A stretch of 64,000 nt of DNA, taken from NCBI GenBank assembly GCA_036490335.1, contig DASXEB010000017.1, positions 62,001 to 126,000 of the forward strand, given 5' to 3'. Within the stretch, counting starts at the first letter, position 1. Every line of letters starts with the position of its first letter. Shown here piece after piece: positions 25,487 to 35,497 of this stretch. The DNA comes from Palsa-1392 sp036490335 (GTDB taxonomy: Bacteria > Verrucomicrobiota > Verrucomicrobiia > Chthoniobacterales > UBA10450). The position numbers were made by a program, and so were the translations under genes. The notes beneath the pieces are model-generated. The model did not search any database. It was not told the origin of the DNA and worked only from the letters and a program-made list of their open reading frames with translations.

Positions 25487-25959
25487 TGTCGCAATACGTT
25501 CCGCCACGGCCGCGGCTGGTCAGCACGAAGCGCGGATTCGTCCTCGTCGCGAGCCAGTTCAACGCCAAATATGTCCAGGGCCTGGTCAATCATTGCACCG
25601 AAGAGCTGCGCGTCCTCATGCCGCTGGCGAACGTCCGGCTGCATCTCGTGCCCGGCGCGTTTGAGATTCCAATTGTCGTGCGCGAAGTCGCGCTGAAAAA
25701 AGATGCCGATGCCATCATCGCGCTCGGTGTCATTCTCGACGGCAAGACCGATCATGCGCGCCATCTCGCCGAAGTCGTCACGAACACGCTGCAAAAGATC
25801 GCGCTCGAGCAAGGCGTTCCCGTCATCCACGCTGTGCTGAGTTTGAAAACCGAGCAACAGGCGCGCGAGCGTTGCCTGGAAGACAAGATCAATCGCGGGA
25901 CCGAAGCAGCCCGGGCCGCGGTTGAAATCACCAGTCTGCTCATGGAGCTGCGCAAGTAA
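25486..25959 (+). CDS. ribH: 6,7-dimethyl-8-ribityllumazine synthase
   Basis: A 157-residue lumazine synthase of normal length. VASQFNAKYVQGLVNHC near residue 20, the VPGAFEIPIVVREVA block, ALGVILDGKTDHARHL and GVPVIHAVLSLKTEQQARER are all typical. It condenses the RibB product with the pyrimidine intermediate; it normally forms a 60-mer shell or pentamers. The family position usually His in the ...TxHxxxV loop is present as DHARHL. The stop overlaps the nusB ATG (TAATG). Confidence 0.95.
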   Translation: MSQYVPPRPRLVSTKRGFVLVASQFNAKYVQGLVNHCTEELRVLMPLANVRLHLVPGAFEIPIVVREVALKKDADAIIALGVILDGKTDHARHLAEVVTNTLQKIALEQGVPVIHAVLSLKTEQQARERCLEDKINRGTEAARAAVEITSLLMELRK

Positions 25960-26387
25960 TGGGCCGCCGTCACTCCGCCCGCCGAGCCGCGCTGCAATAT
26001 CATTTCTGGCGCGATCTCCACGACGGCGCCGGGCCCGAATCGCTCGCTGAATTCTGGGAGCTTTGCCCCGCGAAAAGCAGCGTGCAGCAATTCGCCCAGC
26101 CGCTCATTGAAGGCATGCTCGCGCACCTGCCTGAGATCGACGAACGCATCGCGCGCTACTGCGAAAACTACGAATTCCGCCGCATCTCCGCGGTCGATCG
26201 CAATGTTCTTCGGCTTGGAATTTACGAAATGTTTTATCGCGACGACATCCCGCCCGTGGTCTCAATTAACGAAGCAATCGAGCTCGCGAAGGAATTCGGC
26301 GGGCCCGACTCCGGCCGTTTCGTGAACGGAATTCTGGACCGGGTGAAAAAAGATCTTTCTCGTCCTCTGCGCGAAGCGAAGGCCTAG
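25959..26387 (+). CDS. nusB: Transcription antitermination factor NusB
   Basis: A 142-residue all-helical NusB with RRHSARRAALQYHF at the N-terminus (RxxAR boxA-binding arginines) and SAVDRNVLRLGIYEMFYRDDIPPVVSINEAIELAKEFGGPDSGRFVNGILD in the C-terminal half. It binds boxA RNA with S10 in rRNA antitermination. The ribH-nusB pairing is common in bacteria. A nonamer copy lies 4 bp after the stop, before the convergent methyltransferase. Confidence 0.93.
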   Translation: MGRRHSARRAALQYHFWRDLHDGAGPESLAEFWELCPAKSSVQQFAQPLIEGMLAHLPEIDERIARYCENYEFRRISAVDRNVLRLGIYEMFYRDDIPPVVSINEAIELAKEFGGPDSGRFVNGILDRVKKDLSRPLREAKA

Positions 26388-26399
26388 CTTTTCGTTAGG

Positions 26400-27548
26400 C
26401 TACGCTTTCTCCGCGAGCACGCGCAGCCTCATCCTGACCGTGATTTTTTCGCCACTTCGAATCGGTGGCAACGGCGGCAAATAAAGCTGCGGATCAATTC
26501 CCGTGATCCGCAGTCGGAACGGATCCAGGGCGACGCGAACGCAGTCCCCGCCCAACGAAATCGCGGTGAACTGATCGGCCGTTGTTGCGCGATAAATTGT
26601 CGCGCCGGCTTCAACCGCAATCTCTGCGACTTCTATGGTCGTTAGGGCGCTAAAAAAATCGATCCGCAAACTCCTGATCACTTCGCCAACCGGAAGCCTG
26701 GTGCTCGTTTCCTTCCAGCTCTCATGACCGACGCGAACACTGACGGATCGTTCCTCGGCATAACTTCCATCGTTCGCCCAAAAAACCTGGATGACAGTCT
26801 CTTTCGACATCGGCGCGCTGCGAATGCTTCCATCCTGCCACTGACGCGCCATCTTCGCCCGCAATGTTTGGTCGCGAGCGATGTAATAACCTTCGATCCG
26901 AGTCTTATACTCGTTAGGCGGCGCAAATAACAGCTCCAGTAACGGCGATTGCGGCCGCGCGGGCGGGTTTTCCCATACGCCCAGGCCCGGCGAGCTCGAA
27001 AAGGCAAAAGAACGACCCGCTTTCTCCAGTTCCAACCAAACTTTCCAAACTCCAAAGTCGCGCTCGTGCACCATGACATCGTGCAGGAGAAGAATGCCGC
27101 CGCGCCGCAACTTCGGCAGCCACGACTCGACATCATGGCGCGCGTCTTTCTCGGTATGATGACCATCGATGTGAAGCAGATCGATGCTTTCCGCTTCGAA
27201 TCGATCGATCGCTTCATCAAAGCTCGAACGGATCAAAGTCGAGAATGCCGCGTAGTTCCCTGAGTTATGAGTTACAACGTCCTCATAAGTCGAGTCGTCG
27301 TAACTGCCGGCATGGCCGTCCCCCCGCCAGTGATCAATCGCATGGCACCTAACTGCCATCTTGTTTTCCTTCGCCGACTGACAAAAGGCAAAGTAACTCT
27401 CGCCGCGGTCCGTCCCCAGCTCCACCAGAGTCTCGGGGCGCAGCTGGGCCACGAGGTCATAGGCAAAAAAGATGTGCTCCGTCCACGCGCCCAGTCCGTA
27501 GCGCAGAGGCTCGAAGGTTTGCGACGGGAGTTGCTCAGGAGTTATCAC
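26400..27548 (-). CDS. Class I SAM-dependent methyltransferase with C-terminal beta domain, glycan island
   Basis: About 383 residues. The N-terminal 220 residues are a Methyltransf_24-type domain: LVELGTDRGESYFAFCQS (SAM loop), LLHIDGHHTEKDARHDVESWLPKLRRGGILLLHD. The C-terminal part is beta-rich with no motif I recognise. The GTG at 27548 overlaps the upstream glycosyltransferase end by 14 bp; the frame extends further upstream but no good start is seen. Context says it modifies a sugar or an acceptor in the same glycan pathway. Confidence 0.78.
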   Translation of the reverse strand: MITPEQLPSQTFEPLRYGLGAWTEHIFFAYDLVAQLRPETLVELGTDRGESYFAFCQSAKENKMAVRCHAIDHWRGDGHAGSYDDSTYEDVVTHNSGNYAAFSTLIRSSFDEAIDRFEAESIDLLHIDGHHTEKDARHDVESWLPKLRRGGILLLHDVMVHERDFGVWKVWLELEKAGRSFAFSSSPGLGVWENPPARPQSPLLELLFAPPNEYKTRIEGYYIARDQTLRAKMARQWQDGSIRSAPMSKETVIQVFWANDGSYAEERSVSVRVGHESWKETSTRLPVGEVIRSLRIDFFSALTTIEVAEIAVEAGATIYRATTADQFTAISLGGDCVRVALDPFRLRITGIDPQLYLPPLPPIRSGEKITVRMRLRVLAEKA

Positions 27549-29742
27549 GACGAAGAATTTCCTCGATCTGCCGCGCTGACTCACGCCAGCTCATCTTTTG
27601 ACTGCGTCGCAGCGCATTGTTTCTTAATTGTTCCCGCAGTCCTTTGTTCGTTAGGATTGTCTTCAAGCCTTCTGCAATGGCTCGCGGCGTTTTCTCGACC
27701 AACCACGCATCGCGGCGATGGGTCAGGATGCCGTCCCAGCGGTCACTCGCCATTTCCACAACCACACAGCCGCAAGCTATCATCTCGAGCGGGACAAAGG
27801 ATGGATTGCTGAGCGAGAGGACGACTCCCGCATCACAACTGGAGAAAAGCGCCGCTAACTCTTCCTGCTGAAGCTTGCCGTAGTTTGTAAAAGGAAAAGA
27901 AGGCGCGGGGCTAACTTCATCGGCTCCGAAGAAAACAATCTGTAACTCTGGCATTTCACGGCTCAGTAACTCAAAAGCTGCCAGCCCGAGCTCATAGCCA
28001 CGCCGCGGCGTCGCCGGCCGCGCATAGAAGCAAATCCGCTGCTGTTTCGGCCGAACCCCCTGCTTTGGCCAGTAGATGTCATGGTCGACTGCGAAGTCAA
28101 AGTAATCGGCTTGCGCTTTGTAACTCTTGCGCAGCCGTCGCGTCAGCCAGGGGCCGAGAGTTATGCAATGCAGCCCGGCGCGATAAGTATTTTCCGCGCG
28201 CCGGTAATGGAGTGGATCGTCCGGATAAAAATCGGGCTCGAAGTCCTGCACCAGATAATAGCGGCGTCCGCCTTTCAGAAGCCCGCTGAGAATCTCAACC
28301 GTCGGCCAAAAGGTGGCGAAGGAACAATCGGCGTTCTCGATCTCGCCTTCGAAGCGACGATATTGCGCGGCTGTTTCGCCGAAATTTTTTTCAACATAAC
28401 TCCGAATCTGATCGCTGGCGTAGTTAGTCATCGAGTTATAAGTCACAACATAGACCTCGCAACGATGACCAAACTCCGCGAGGTAACGGATGATTCGAAA
28501 GATGCCCATGTCTCCGCCGGCTTTTGCGAACGGCTCCGGAACCAGCCAATTGATTTTCAGCGATCGTGCCGAGAGACGTCGCGGCCAGCGCACGGTCTTC
28601 TTTGATCCGACCGGCTGCTCCAGTTCCGGTGCAAGTTGTGGAAGCAGATAGCGGAGACCGCGCGAGCCTGCTCGCGGGCTGTGCCGATCGATTACCAGCA
28701 CACGCGCGCGATCGCCCATTCTTTTACGTTCGTTAGGCTGTTCGATCAGGAAAGCCAGGGACTCGATCCACTTATTCTCGTTAGGCGCGAGTAAGCCATC
28801 CTCTCCGTCGGTCATCGCGTCGCGGAACGGATCGATCTCGGACGCGACCAGGGGTACGCCGACCGCGCCAGACTCGATAAACTTGATTTCGCTCTTCGCG
28901 CGGCAAAAAATATTTCCCCGTTCGAGCGGCGCGATCGCGATGTCGGAATCACTCAGGAGGGTGATCCATTCCCGCCAGCCGGTCAGGGGAAACCGGCGCA
29001 CACGCCGATCGAAAATCGCGAGCGATCCAGGCAAAGCGAGCGGGCCGGCAATCCAAAGCTCGACTTCGCGGAAACGCGCCAGGATTTCCGCGAGCGCTGG
29101 CGCGGCTTCCTCGAAATCGCGATCGTGCGTCGCGGTCCCGCTGCCGTAAGTAATTACGACTTGATCGCGCGCCCGATCGCGCCGGCGCGCGTAGAGTTCG
29201 GCCGCAAGCGCAGTCATTTCGCGGCCGAGGCAGTTGCGATGGACATAGGCCGGCTTTGCGCGACGGCGGGCGAGCTCGGCGAGCAATGGAGTCGCAGTCA
29301 CGACGGTGTCGCAAGCTTCAAGCGTTTGCAGATAACGCTGCACACCTTCCGCATGCATCCTTTGCTCGTTAGGCGAGAGCTTTTCCACGGCTCGTTGCTG
29401 ATCGACCAGTTCGGGCTCGAAAATCAAATCGTCGGTGTCGAAAATGACCGGTTTGCCGAGCGAACGCGCCTGTTCGATGAGCGATCCCAAAGGGCCGTTC
29501 ATCGGTATTCGATAAAGCCAGATGACATCGAAGCGGAGCGCGCGCTCGAGATCGACCTGCGCTTCGTCGTTCCAGATCGCAATTTCCGCATCGCGTCCGA
29601 GATCACCCAACTGCTCCTGCAAATGAATGCAGCGATAAAGATGCGTGGTCGCGATCTGGCAACCGCTGGCGATGAAATAGGAAATGCTCAAGATGCTGTG
29701 CGAGCGAGCCGACGCGACCAAAGTCGGCAAGACAACTTGCAC
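27535..29742 (-). CDS. Two-domain glycosyltransferase (GT4-like plus WsaF-like)
   Basis: A 735-residue fusion. Residues 1 to about 370 form a GT-B domain: FDTDDLIFE, VITYGSGTATHDRDFEEAAPAL, and IKFIESGAVGVPLVAS for donor binding. From about residue 400 a second GT-B domain begins (LKINWLVPEPFAKAGGDMGIFRIIRYL), with RRYYLVQDFEPDFYP and PSFVPLEMIACGCVVVE; this resembles the rhamnosyltransferase WsaF. Two consecutive sugar transfers by one polypeptide are likely. It is divergent from the large GT gene at 29791, with 48 bp between them. Confidence 0.8.
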   Translation of the reverse strand: MQVVLPTLVASARSHSILSISYFIASGCQIATTHLYRCIHLQEQLGDLGRDAEIAIWNDEAQVDLERALRFDVIWLYRIPMNGPLGSLIEQARSLGKPVIFDTDDLIFEPELVDQQRAVEKLSPNEQRMHAEGVQRYLQTLEACDTVVTATPLLAELARRRAKPAYVHRNCLGREMTALAAELYARRRDRARDQVVITYGSGTATHDRDFEEAAPALAEILARFREVELWIAGPLALPGSLAIFDRRVRRFPLTGWREWITLLSDSDIAIAPLERGNIFCRAKSEIKFIESGAVGVPLVASEIDPFRDAMTDGEDGLLAPNENKWIESLAFLIEQPNERKRMGDRARVLVIDRHSPRAGSRGLRYLLPQLAPELEQPVGSKKTVRWPRRLSARSLKINWLVPEPFAKAGGDMGIFRIIRYLAEFGHRCEVYVVTYNSMTNYASDQIRSYVEKNFGETAAQYRRFEGEIENADCSFATFWPTVEILSGLLKGGRRYYLVQDFEPDFYPDDPLHYRRAENTYRAGLHCITLGPWLTRRLRKSYKAQADYFDFAVDHDIYWPKQGVRPKQQRICFYARPATPRRGYELGLAAFELLSREMPELQIVFFGADEVSPAPSFPFTNYGKLQQEELAALFSSCDAGVVLSLSNPSFVPLEMIACGCVVVEMASDRWDGILTHRRDAWLVEKTPRAIAEGLKTILTNKGLREQLRNNALRRSQKMSWRESARQIEEILRRDNS

Positions 29743-29790
29743 GGCGCGCCGCCGCCGGTGAGTAATTGCTGCACTTCACGACCCGTTCGC

Positions 29791-32700
29791 ATGCCTGAGC
29801 TTCCGAGCTTTCGTTTTCAACCGCGTTTTTTCAACGGCGGGATTTCGCGTTTTCACCTTCCGCTGCTTTACGATCTCGTCACGCTGCGCCAGCCGGCGCG
29901 GATTGTCACGCTCGGTTACGGCGACGGGCAGCCGCACTTTACTTTTTGCCAGGCGCTCGAAGAGAAAAAGTCGCGCGGCCATTGTCTGATGATTCGGCGC
30001 GCTCTGCCTAACGAGTCGGCGGACGACGACGAACCGTGGCAGGACGCGCTCGCGAAGTCGGCGGCTTCCTATCGTGATTTTGCGAACCTGATCGTGGGCG
30101 ACGCCGTTTCAATTGCGGCGGCGCAGCGCGAGCCGGTCGATTTTTTGTTCTGCGACGACTGCGACGATTACGAAATGCTGAAAAGGGAATTGCAGGCCTG
30201 GATTCCGCGACTCGTCCCCGACGCCCTGGTCCTTTTTCACGGAAGCATTCTGAAACGAACCACGCCGCCGCGCCGCGCTTTCGAAGAATTGTTCGCGGAA
30301 AATTCGAGGACGGAATTTCCTGATGGCATCGGCTTGCTCGTCGCGGCGATGAGTGTCGAAAAAAAGATCCAGGATCCGCTGCAAAGCCGACTTTTCGACC
30401 CGAAGCAGCGCGAAGAACTCACCGCGATTTATCGCGCGATCGCGTCACGGATTTCGGCCGAACATCGCGCGCGCCTCGCCGAAGAAAAAAATCTCAACCG
30501 CGATCTGCAGAACGTCTGGCTCGACACCGTCATCACCGACCGCTGGAAGGCGCAGGAGGTGATGGACGAGCAAATGCGGCAGATGACGGAACGCGCGGGC
30601 GCCTTCAGCGAGCTGCACCAAAATCGCGTCAAAGCGCAGCTCGTGATGGACACGCAAAGCGAGCAGTTGCGGCAGTGGATCGCGAAAAATGAAGCGCTCA
30701 GCGGCGAAAACAAAAAACTCAAAGTGCAAATCGCGTCCGACAAAAAACTGATCGAAGCCGCCAAAAAATCATGCCGCAATCGCGTGCGCTGTTTTCGGAT
30801 AACGCCGGAAGAGGCAAAGAAAACGAAGCGATCGATTCCGGAGCGAATCGTGCGCGAGCTGCGACGCCTGCCGCGAAATCTGAGCCGCGGAAAGACAGCG
30901 CCGAGCCTCGAAACCGCGGCGAAAAAAGACGAGCCGATCGATCGTTATGCCGCATGGATCACGGAGCACGAACCGGACGCGGCGTCGCTCGATGTTCAGC
31001 GGCGCGAATCCGCCTCGTGGCCGAATCGGCCGGTCATTAGTCTGATTTTGCCGACCTACAATCCGCCGTCCGATTTTTTGCAAGAGCTGATTTCGTCGGT
31101 GGCCGCGCAGACTTATCCGCAGTTTGAAATTTGTGTCGCGGACGGCGGCTCCGATGCCGCGACCAAAGAACGTCTGCAACGCTGGCAAGCGGAAGACGCG
31201 CGCGTGCGGGTCGATTTTTTCCCGGAAAATTTCGGCATCGCTGAGAACACAAATCGCGCGCTCACGCTGACCGCCGGCGAATTTTTCACCTGCATCGATC
31301 AGGACGACCGGCTCGCGCCCTTTGCGCTTTACGAAGTCGCGCGCGCGATCATCGATCAGCCCGCGGCCGATATTTTCTACAGCGATGAAGATCGCCTAAC
31401 GACTAACGATCGACGGCACGCGCCGTTTTTTAAGCCGGAATGGAATCCGGAATTTCTGCTTTCGTCGATGTACCTCGGCCATCTCACGATTTATCGACGC
31501 AGCCTGACGAATCGAATCGGAGCCTTTCGCCCGGAGTTCGACCTTTCGCAGGACTACGACTTCGCTTTGCGCGCGACCGAGCGGGCGCGGGACGTCGTGC
31601 ACATCCCGCAGGTTCTTTATCATTGGCGCGAGCATCCCTCTTCCGGTTCGGCGGGCGGCAAACCGCAGGCACGCGCGAGCAATCTCGCCGCCCTCGACGC
31701 CGCGATGCAGCGACGCGGGCTTGAGGCCGAAATCGTCGAATACCCAACCGCAAATCGCGCGCGCCTAACGATCGTCGATTGGCCGCGCGTTTCGATTATC
31801 GTGCCGACCGATTCGCCGGAGCGCGCGCGCGCCTGCATCGAGCAACTTCCCCTAACGACCGCTTATCCCGATTACGAAATCATTCTCGTGACCAACAGCT
31901 CGCTTGCCGATCAACTCGAAGCGACTGCGCAGTCGCAAGCGCCCGTCCGATTCGTTCGCTACGACAAACCGTTTAATTTTTCCGACAAATGCAATCTTGG
32001 CGCCAAGGCGGCGACCGGTTCGCGGCTGGTTTTTTTTAACGACGATGTCGAAAGCGGTCAGCCCGATTGGATTCAAAATCTGATCGAGCCTTTGCAGAAT
32101 CCCGAGGTCGGCGCGGTCGCGCCGAAGCTGCTTTACGCGACTGGAAAAATTCAGCATGCCGGTCTGGTCACGGGCGTGCGCGAGCTCGTCGGGACCGCTT
32201 GTCATCAATGGCCGGGCGACTCGACCGATTACACAAACTTTGCGCAGACGATGCGCGACGTCTCCGCGCTTTCGGCCGCCTGCCTCGCGATGCGGCGCGA
32301 TGATTTTTTTGCCGTCGGCGAATTTGACGCGACCAACACGCCGATTGCGCATTCCGATTTTGATCTGTGTTTCAAAGTGCGCGCGGCCGGGATGCGCTGC
32401 GTTTACACACCGTTCGCGACCATGCGGCATCGCGGCCACGCATCGTTAGGCGAAATAGTCGCGCCGGAAAAAAACACGGAGCACGAAAAGGCGTCGCTTT
32501 ATCTCTTGAAACGCTGGCCGCATTTCGTCTGCCACGATCCTTATTTTCCCGAGAACATGCGCGACTGGCTTTATGCCGATTCCCCGACGCCGATCCGGAT
32601 TTGGGCGCCGGAAAATCCTGCGCCGCCCGCGCTCGAGAGCAAGCGCGCGTTGCTTTTCGTCTCGCATGATCTGAGCTGGAGTGGTGCGCCGCTGATTCTG

Positions 32701-33729
32701 CTCGAGATGGCGCGGTGGTGTCGCGCGCGCGGTTTTTTTATCGTCGTGATCGCGCCTAACGATGGGCCTTTGCGCGATGAATTTCGCAAGGCCGGCGTGC
32801 CGGTGATCGTCGACCCGCTCGTGCAAAAAGGTCACGAATCACTCGGCCGTTTCGCGCGCGAGTTCGACTGCGTGATCGCGAGCACGATCTTCAGCGCGCC
32901 GGCCGTGCGCGCCGCGAAGCAGGCCGGTGCGGCGCATCTTTGGTGGATCCACGAGGGCCGCGTCGCTGGACATTACCTCGGCGAAAATGCGACGCTTCGC
33001 CTCGCCTTGCGCGAAGCCGATCTTGTCGTCACGCCGGACACGGTCAGCTCGCGCGTCTTTCAACCGTTCACGGACCGGCCGATCCGCGTTCTGCCTTACG
33101 GCATTGCCGATCCTGCGCGCGCGCAGTCGCGCAACGCGCCGCGCAGTCCGGGTCCACTGAATTTTCTGCTCCTCGGCACGATCGAGCAGCGCAAAGGCCA
33201 GCGCGTTTTGCTCGAAGCGCTGACGAAACTTTCGGCTGACGTTTTGCGCGCGGCGCGATTCCAAATCGTCGGACGCGCGCACGAACTTTCGATCGTCGAC
33301 GAAGTGCGCGCGGCTGCCGGGAAATTTCCCCAGCTCACCTGCGCCGAGAGCGTCAGTCACGACGCCGCGCTCGATCTGATTCGCGGGGCCGATGTGGTGA
33401 CGAGCTGCTCGTTTGATGAAACCGGTCCGCTGATTTTGATGGAAGCGCTCGCGCTCGGGAAACCGATCCTGAGCACGACGGTCGGCTCGATCGCCGAATG
33501 CCTAACGAACGAAGAAGGCGTTTATTTTTTTCCGCCGGGCGACGCCGAAGCGCTGGCCGCCGCGATCGCGCGGATGGTGCGGGAGCCGGAATTGGTCGCG
33601 CGGCTCTGCGACCGCGCGCGCGAAAGTTACGAAAAACATTTTGCCTACGCGCGTTTCGGCGAGGCCTTCGAAAGGCTCGTGCAAGAGGCGATCGCCGCGC
33701 CGGAATCAGGAATTGCCGCGCGTGCCTGA
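29791..33729 (+). CDS. Giant methyltransferase-GT2-GT2-GT4 fusion glycosyltransferase
   Basis: A 1312-residue protein from the ATG at 29791. Order: a Methyltransf_24-like domain (1 to about 200; IVTLGYGDGQPHF, DFLFCDDCDDYEMLKREL), a coiled coil (about 220-330), a GT2 domain from about 414 (ISLILPTYNPP, CIDQDDRLAP, IFYSDEDR), a second GT2-like domain from about 665 (VSIIVPTDSPERARA, FFNDDVES), and a GT4 domain from about 950 (ALLFVSHDLSWSGAPLILLEM, FLLLGTIEQRKGQRVLLEAL, ETGPLILMEALALGKPILST). It probably builds a repeating unit of a surface polysaccharide. In the methyltransferase-like part the SAM loop is weak, so it may not be catalytic. It overlaps the next gene by 8 bp. Confidence 0.85.
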   Translation: MPELPSFRFQPRFFNGGISRFHLPLLYDLVTLRQPARIVTLGYGDGQPHFTFCQALEEKKSRGHCLMIRRALPNESADDDEPWQDALAKSAASYRDFANLIVGDAVSIAAAQREPVDFLFCDDCDDYEMLKRELQAWIPRLVPDALVLFHGSILKRTTPPRRAFEELFAENSRTEFPDGIGLLVAAMSVEKKIQDPLQSRLFDPKQREELTAIYRAIASRISAEHRARLAEEKNLNRDLQNVWLDTVITDRWKAQEVMDEQMRQMTERAGAFSELHQNRVKAQLVMDTQSEQLRQWIAKNEALSGENKKLKVQIASDKKLIEAAKKSCRNRVRCFRITPEEAKKTKRSIPERIVRELRRLPRNLSRGKTAPSLETAAKKDEPIDRYAAWITEHEPDAASLDVQRRESASWPNRPVISLILPTYNPPSDFLQELISSVAAQTYPQFEICVADGGSDAATKERLQRWQAEDARVRVDFFPENFGIAENTNRALTLTAGEFFTCIDQDDRLAPFALYEVARAIIDQPAADIFYSDEDRLTTNDRRHAPFFKPEWNPEFLLSSMYLGHLTIYRRSLTNRIGAFRPEFDLSQDYDFALRATERARDVVHIPQVLYHWREHPSSGSAGGKPQARASNLAALDAAMQRRGLEAEIVEYPTANRARLTIVDWPRVSIIVPTDSPERARACIEQLPLTTAYPDYEIILVTNSSLADQLEATAQSQAPVRFVRYDKPFNFSDKCNLGAKAATGSRLVFFNDDVESGQPDWIQNLIEPLQNPEVGAVAPKLLYATGKIQHAGLVTGVRELVGTACHQWPGDSTDYTNFAQTMRDVSALSAACLAMRRDDFFAVGEFDATNTPIAHSDFDLCFKVRAAGMRCVYTPFATMRHRGHASLGEIVAPEKNTEHEKASLYLLKRWPHFVCHDPYFPENMRDWLYADSPTPIRIWAPENPAPPALESKRALLFVSHDLSWSGAPLILLEMARWCRARGFFIVVIAPNDGPLRDEFRKAGVPVIVDPLVQKGHESLGRFAREFDCVIASTIFSAPAVRAAKQAGAAHLWWIHEGRVAGHYLGENATLRLALREADLVVTPDTVSSRVFQPFTDRPIRVLPYGIADPARAQSRNAPRSPGPLNFLLLGTIEQRKGQRVLLEALTKLSADVLRAARFQIVGRAHELSIVDEVRAAAGKFPQLTCAESVSHDAALDLIRGADVVTSCSFDETGPLILMEALALGKPILSTTVGSIAECLTNEEGVYFFPPGDAEALAAAIARMVREPELVARLCDRARESYEKHFAYARFGEAFERLVQEAIAAPESGIAARA

Positions 33730-35497
33730 CGCGATCGCAGCGCCGCGCGCGCCTAACGATGAAGCCACGACATACGAAGCGTGGATTGCGCGTTACGATT
33801 CGCCTTCGCCTAACGACCGCATCGCGATGCGGCGGCGTTTGCGGCGATTGATTGAGCAGCCGCGCATTTCGATTCTCTTGCCGGTTTTCAATCCGAACCT
33901 CGCGCTGCTTCGCGAAGCGATCGATTCCGTGCGCGCGCAGAGTTACGAGAATTGGGAGCTTTGTCTCGCCGACGACGCTTCGACGGACGCAAACGTGCGG
34001 CCCTTTTTGGAAGAAATAGCCGCGAGTGATCGACGCATTCGCGTCCTTTTTCGCGAGCAAAACGGTCACATCGCCGCCGCTTCCAATTCCGCGCTCGCGC
34101 TCGCGACCGGCGCCTGGTGCGCGCTGCTCGACCAGGACGACACGCTGGCGGAAAACGCGTTCGCCTGGGTCGCGCTTGAGATCGATGCCCATCCCGACGC
34201 GCGTTTGATTTATTCCGACGAAGACAAAATCGATCTTGCTGGCGAGCGGACGAGTCCTTTTTTCAAGACGGACTGGGATCCGGAACTTTTTCTCGCGCAC
34301 AATTACATCAATCACCTCGGCGTTTACGAAATGGAACTGCTCCGCGCGCTCGGCGGATTTCGCGAAGGCTACGACGGCTCACAGGATTACGATCTTGCGC
34401 TCCGCTGTGTCGATCGCATCGGCGCCGGGCAGGTGCGCCACATCCCGCGCGTTCTTTATCACTGGCGGATGGCGCCGGAAAGTGTGGCGCAAAATGCGAA
34501 TGCGAAACCGTACGCAAAAGAAGGCGCGCGTCGTGCTTTGCGCGATCATCTCGCGCGCAAAGATATCGCCGGCCGCGTCGAAGCTTGTCCGGAAAATCCG
34601 GAGGCGCATCGCGTCGTTTACGATTTGCCCGCGCCCGCGCCACTCGTCTCGCTCATCATCCCGACGCGCGACCGCGTGCGTTTGCTTCGGCGTTGTCTCG
34701 AGAGCCTGCTTGGCCTAACGAATTATCCTTCGCTGGAAATTTTGGTGGTCGACAACGGTTCTTCCGAAACCGAGACGCTCGAGTATTTGCGCAGCCTCGA
34801 GACGGAAACGCGCGTGCGCGTCCTCCACGATTCGGGCCTTTTCAATTTCAGTCGGCTCAATAATCGCGCTGCGGCTGAAGCCCGCGGTGACATCCTCGCG
34901 TTTCTGAACAACGACATCGAAGCGACCGAGCCCGATTGGTTGAGCGAAATGGTCAGTCACGCGGCGCGCGCGAAAGTCGGCGCGGTCGGCGCGCGACTTT
35001 GGTATGCCGACGGCACGCTCCAGCATGGCGGCGTTGTGCTCGGTCTCGGCGGCGTCGCCGGGCACGAATCGCTGCGCATGCCGCGCGGGCATCATGGCTA
35101 TTTCGATCGCGCGATTTTGCAACGGCGTTGCTCGGCCGTGACGGCCGCGTGTCTCCTGACCCGACGTGAAGTCTTCGGACAGCTCGGCGGTTTCGATGAA
35201 GAAAATCTGAGCGTGAATTTTAACGACATCGATTATTGCCTGCGCGCGGCGCAGGTTGGCTTCGCGACGATCTGGACATCGCACGCAAATCTGGTTCATC
35301 ACGAATCGGCCTCGCGCGGGCATCATCGGACGACGGAAGAACAGGCGCAGTTTTTTCGCGAAGCGACTTTCATGCAGGTGAAACACGGCGGGGCGCTCGC
35401 GCGCGATCCATTTTACAATCCGAATCTTTCGCTGCGCTTGCCCGGCTATGAGCTCGCTTTCCCGCCGCGCCTGCGCGTTTGCCCTAACGATGCCTAA
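33722..35497 (+). CDS. Tandem GT2 glycosyltransferase
   Basis: A 591-residue protein with two GT2 (GT-A) domains. The first begins near residue 45 (ISILLPVFNPNLALLREAI; ADDASTD; LLDQDDTLAENA; YSDEDKID) and the second near 305 (VSLIIPTRDRVRLLRRCLESLL; VVDNGSSE; FLNNDIEA; CLLTRREVFGQLGGFDE). The second resembles rhamnosyltransferases of O-antigen pathways. The GTG at 33722 overlaps the previous stop and gives a sensible N-terminus. The TAA stop is part of a nonamer copy (35492), and the end overlaps a convergent methyltransferase by 4 bp. Confidence 0.85.
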   Translation: MPDAIAAPRAPNDEATTYEAWIARYDSPSPNDRIAMRRRLRRLIEQPRISILLPVFNPNLALLREAIDSVRAQSYENWELCLADDASTDANVRPFLEEIAASDRRIRVLFREQNGHIAAASNSALALATGAWCALLDQDDTLAENAFAWVALEIDAHPDARLIYSDEDKIDLAGERTSPFFKTDWDPELFLAHNYINHLGVYEMELLRALGGFREGYDGSQDYDLALRCVDRIGAGQVRHIPRVLYHWRMAPESVAQNANAKPYAKEGARRALRDHLARKDIAGRVEACPENPEAHRVVYDLPAPAPLVSLIIPTRDRVRLLRRCLESLLGLTNYPSLEILVVDNGSSETETLEYLRSLETETRVRVLHDSGLFNFSRLNNRAAAEARGDILAFLNNDIEATEPDWLSEMVSHAARAKVGAVGARLWYADGTLQHGGVVLGLGGVAGHESLRMPRGHHGYFDRAILQRRCSAVTAACLLTRREVFGQLGGFDEENLSVNFNDIDYCLRAAQVGFATIWTSHANLVHHESASRGHHRTTEEQAQFFREATFMQVKHGGALARDPFYNPNLSLRLPGYELAFPPRLRVCPNDA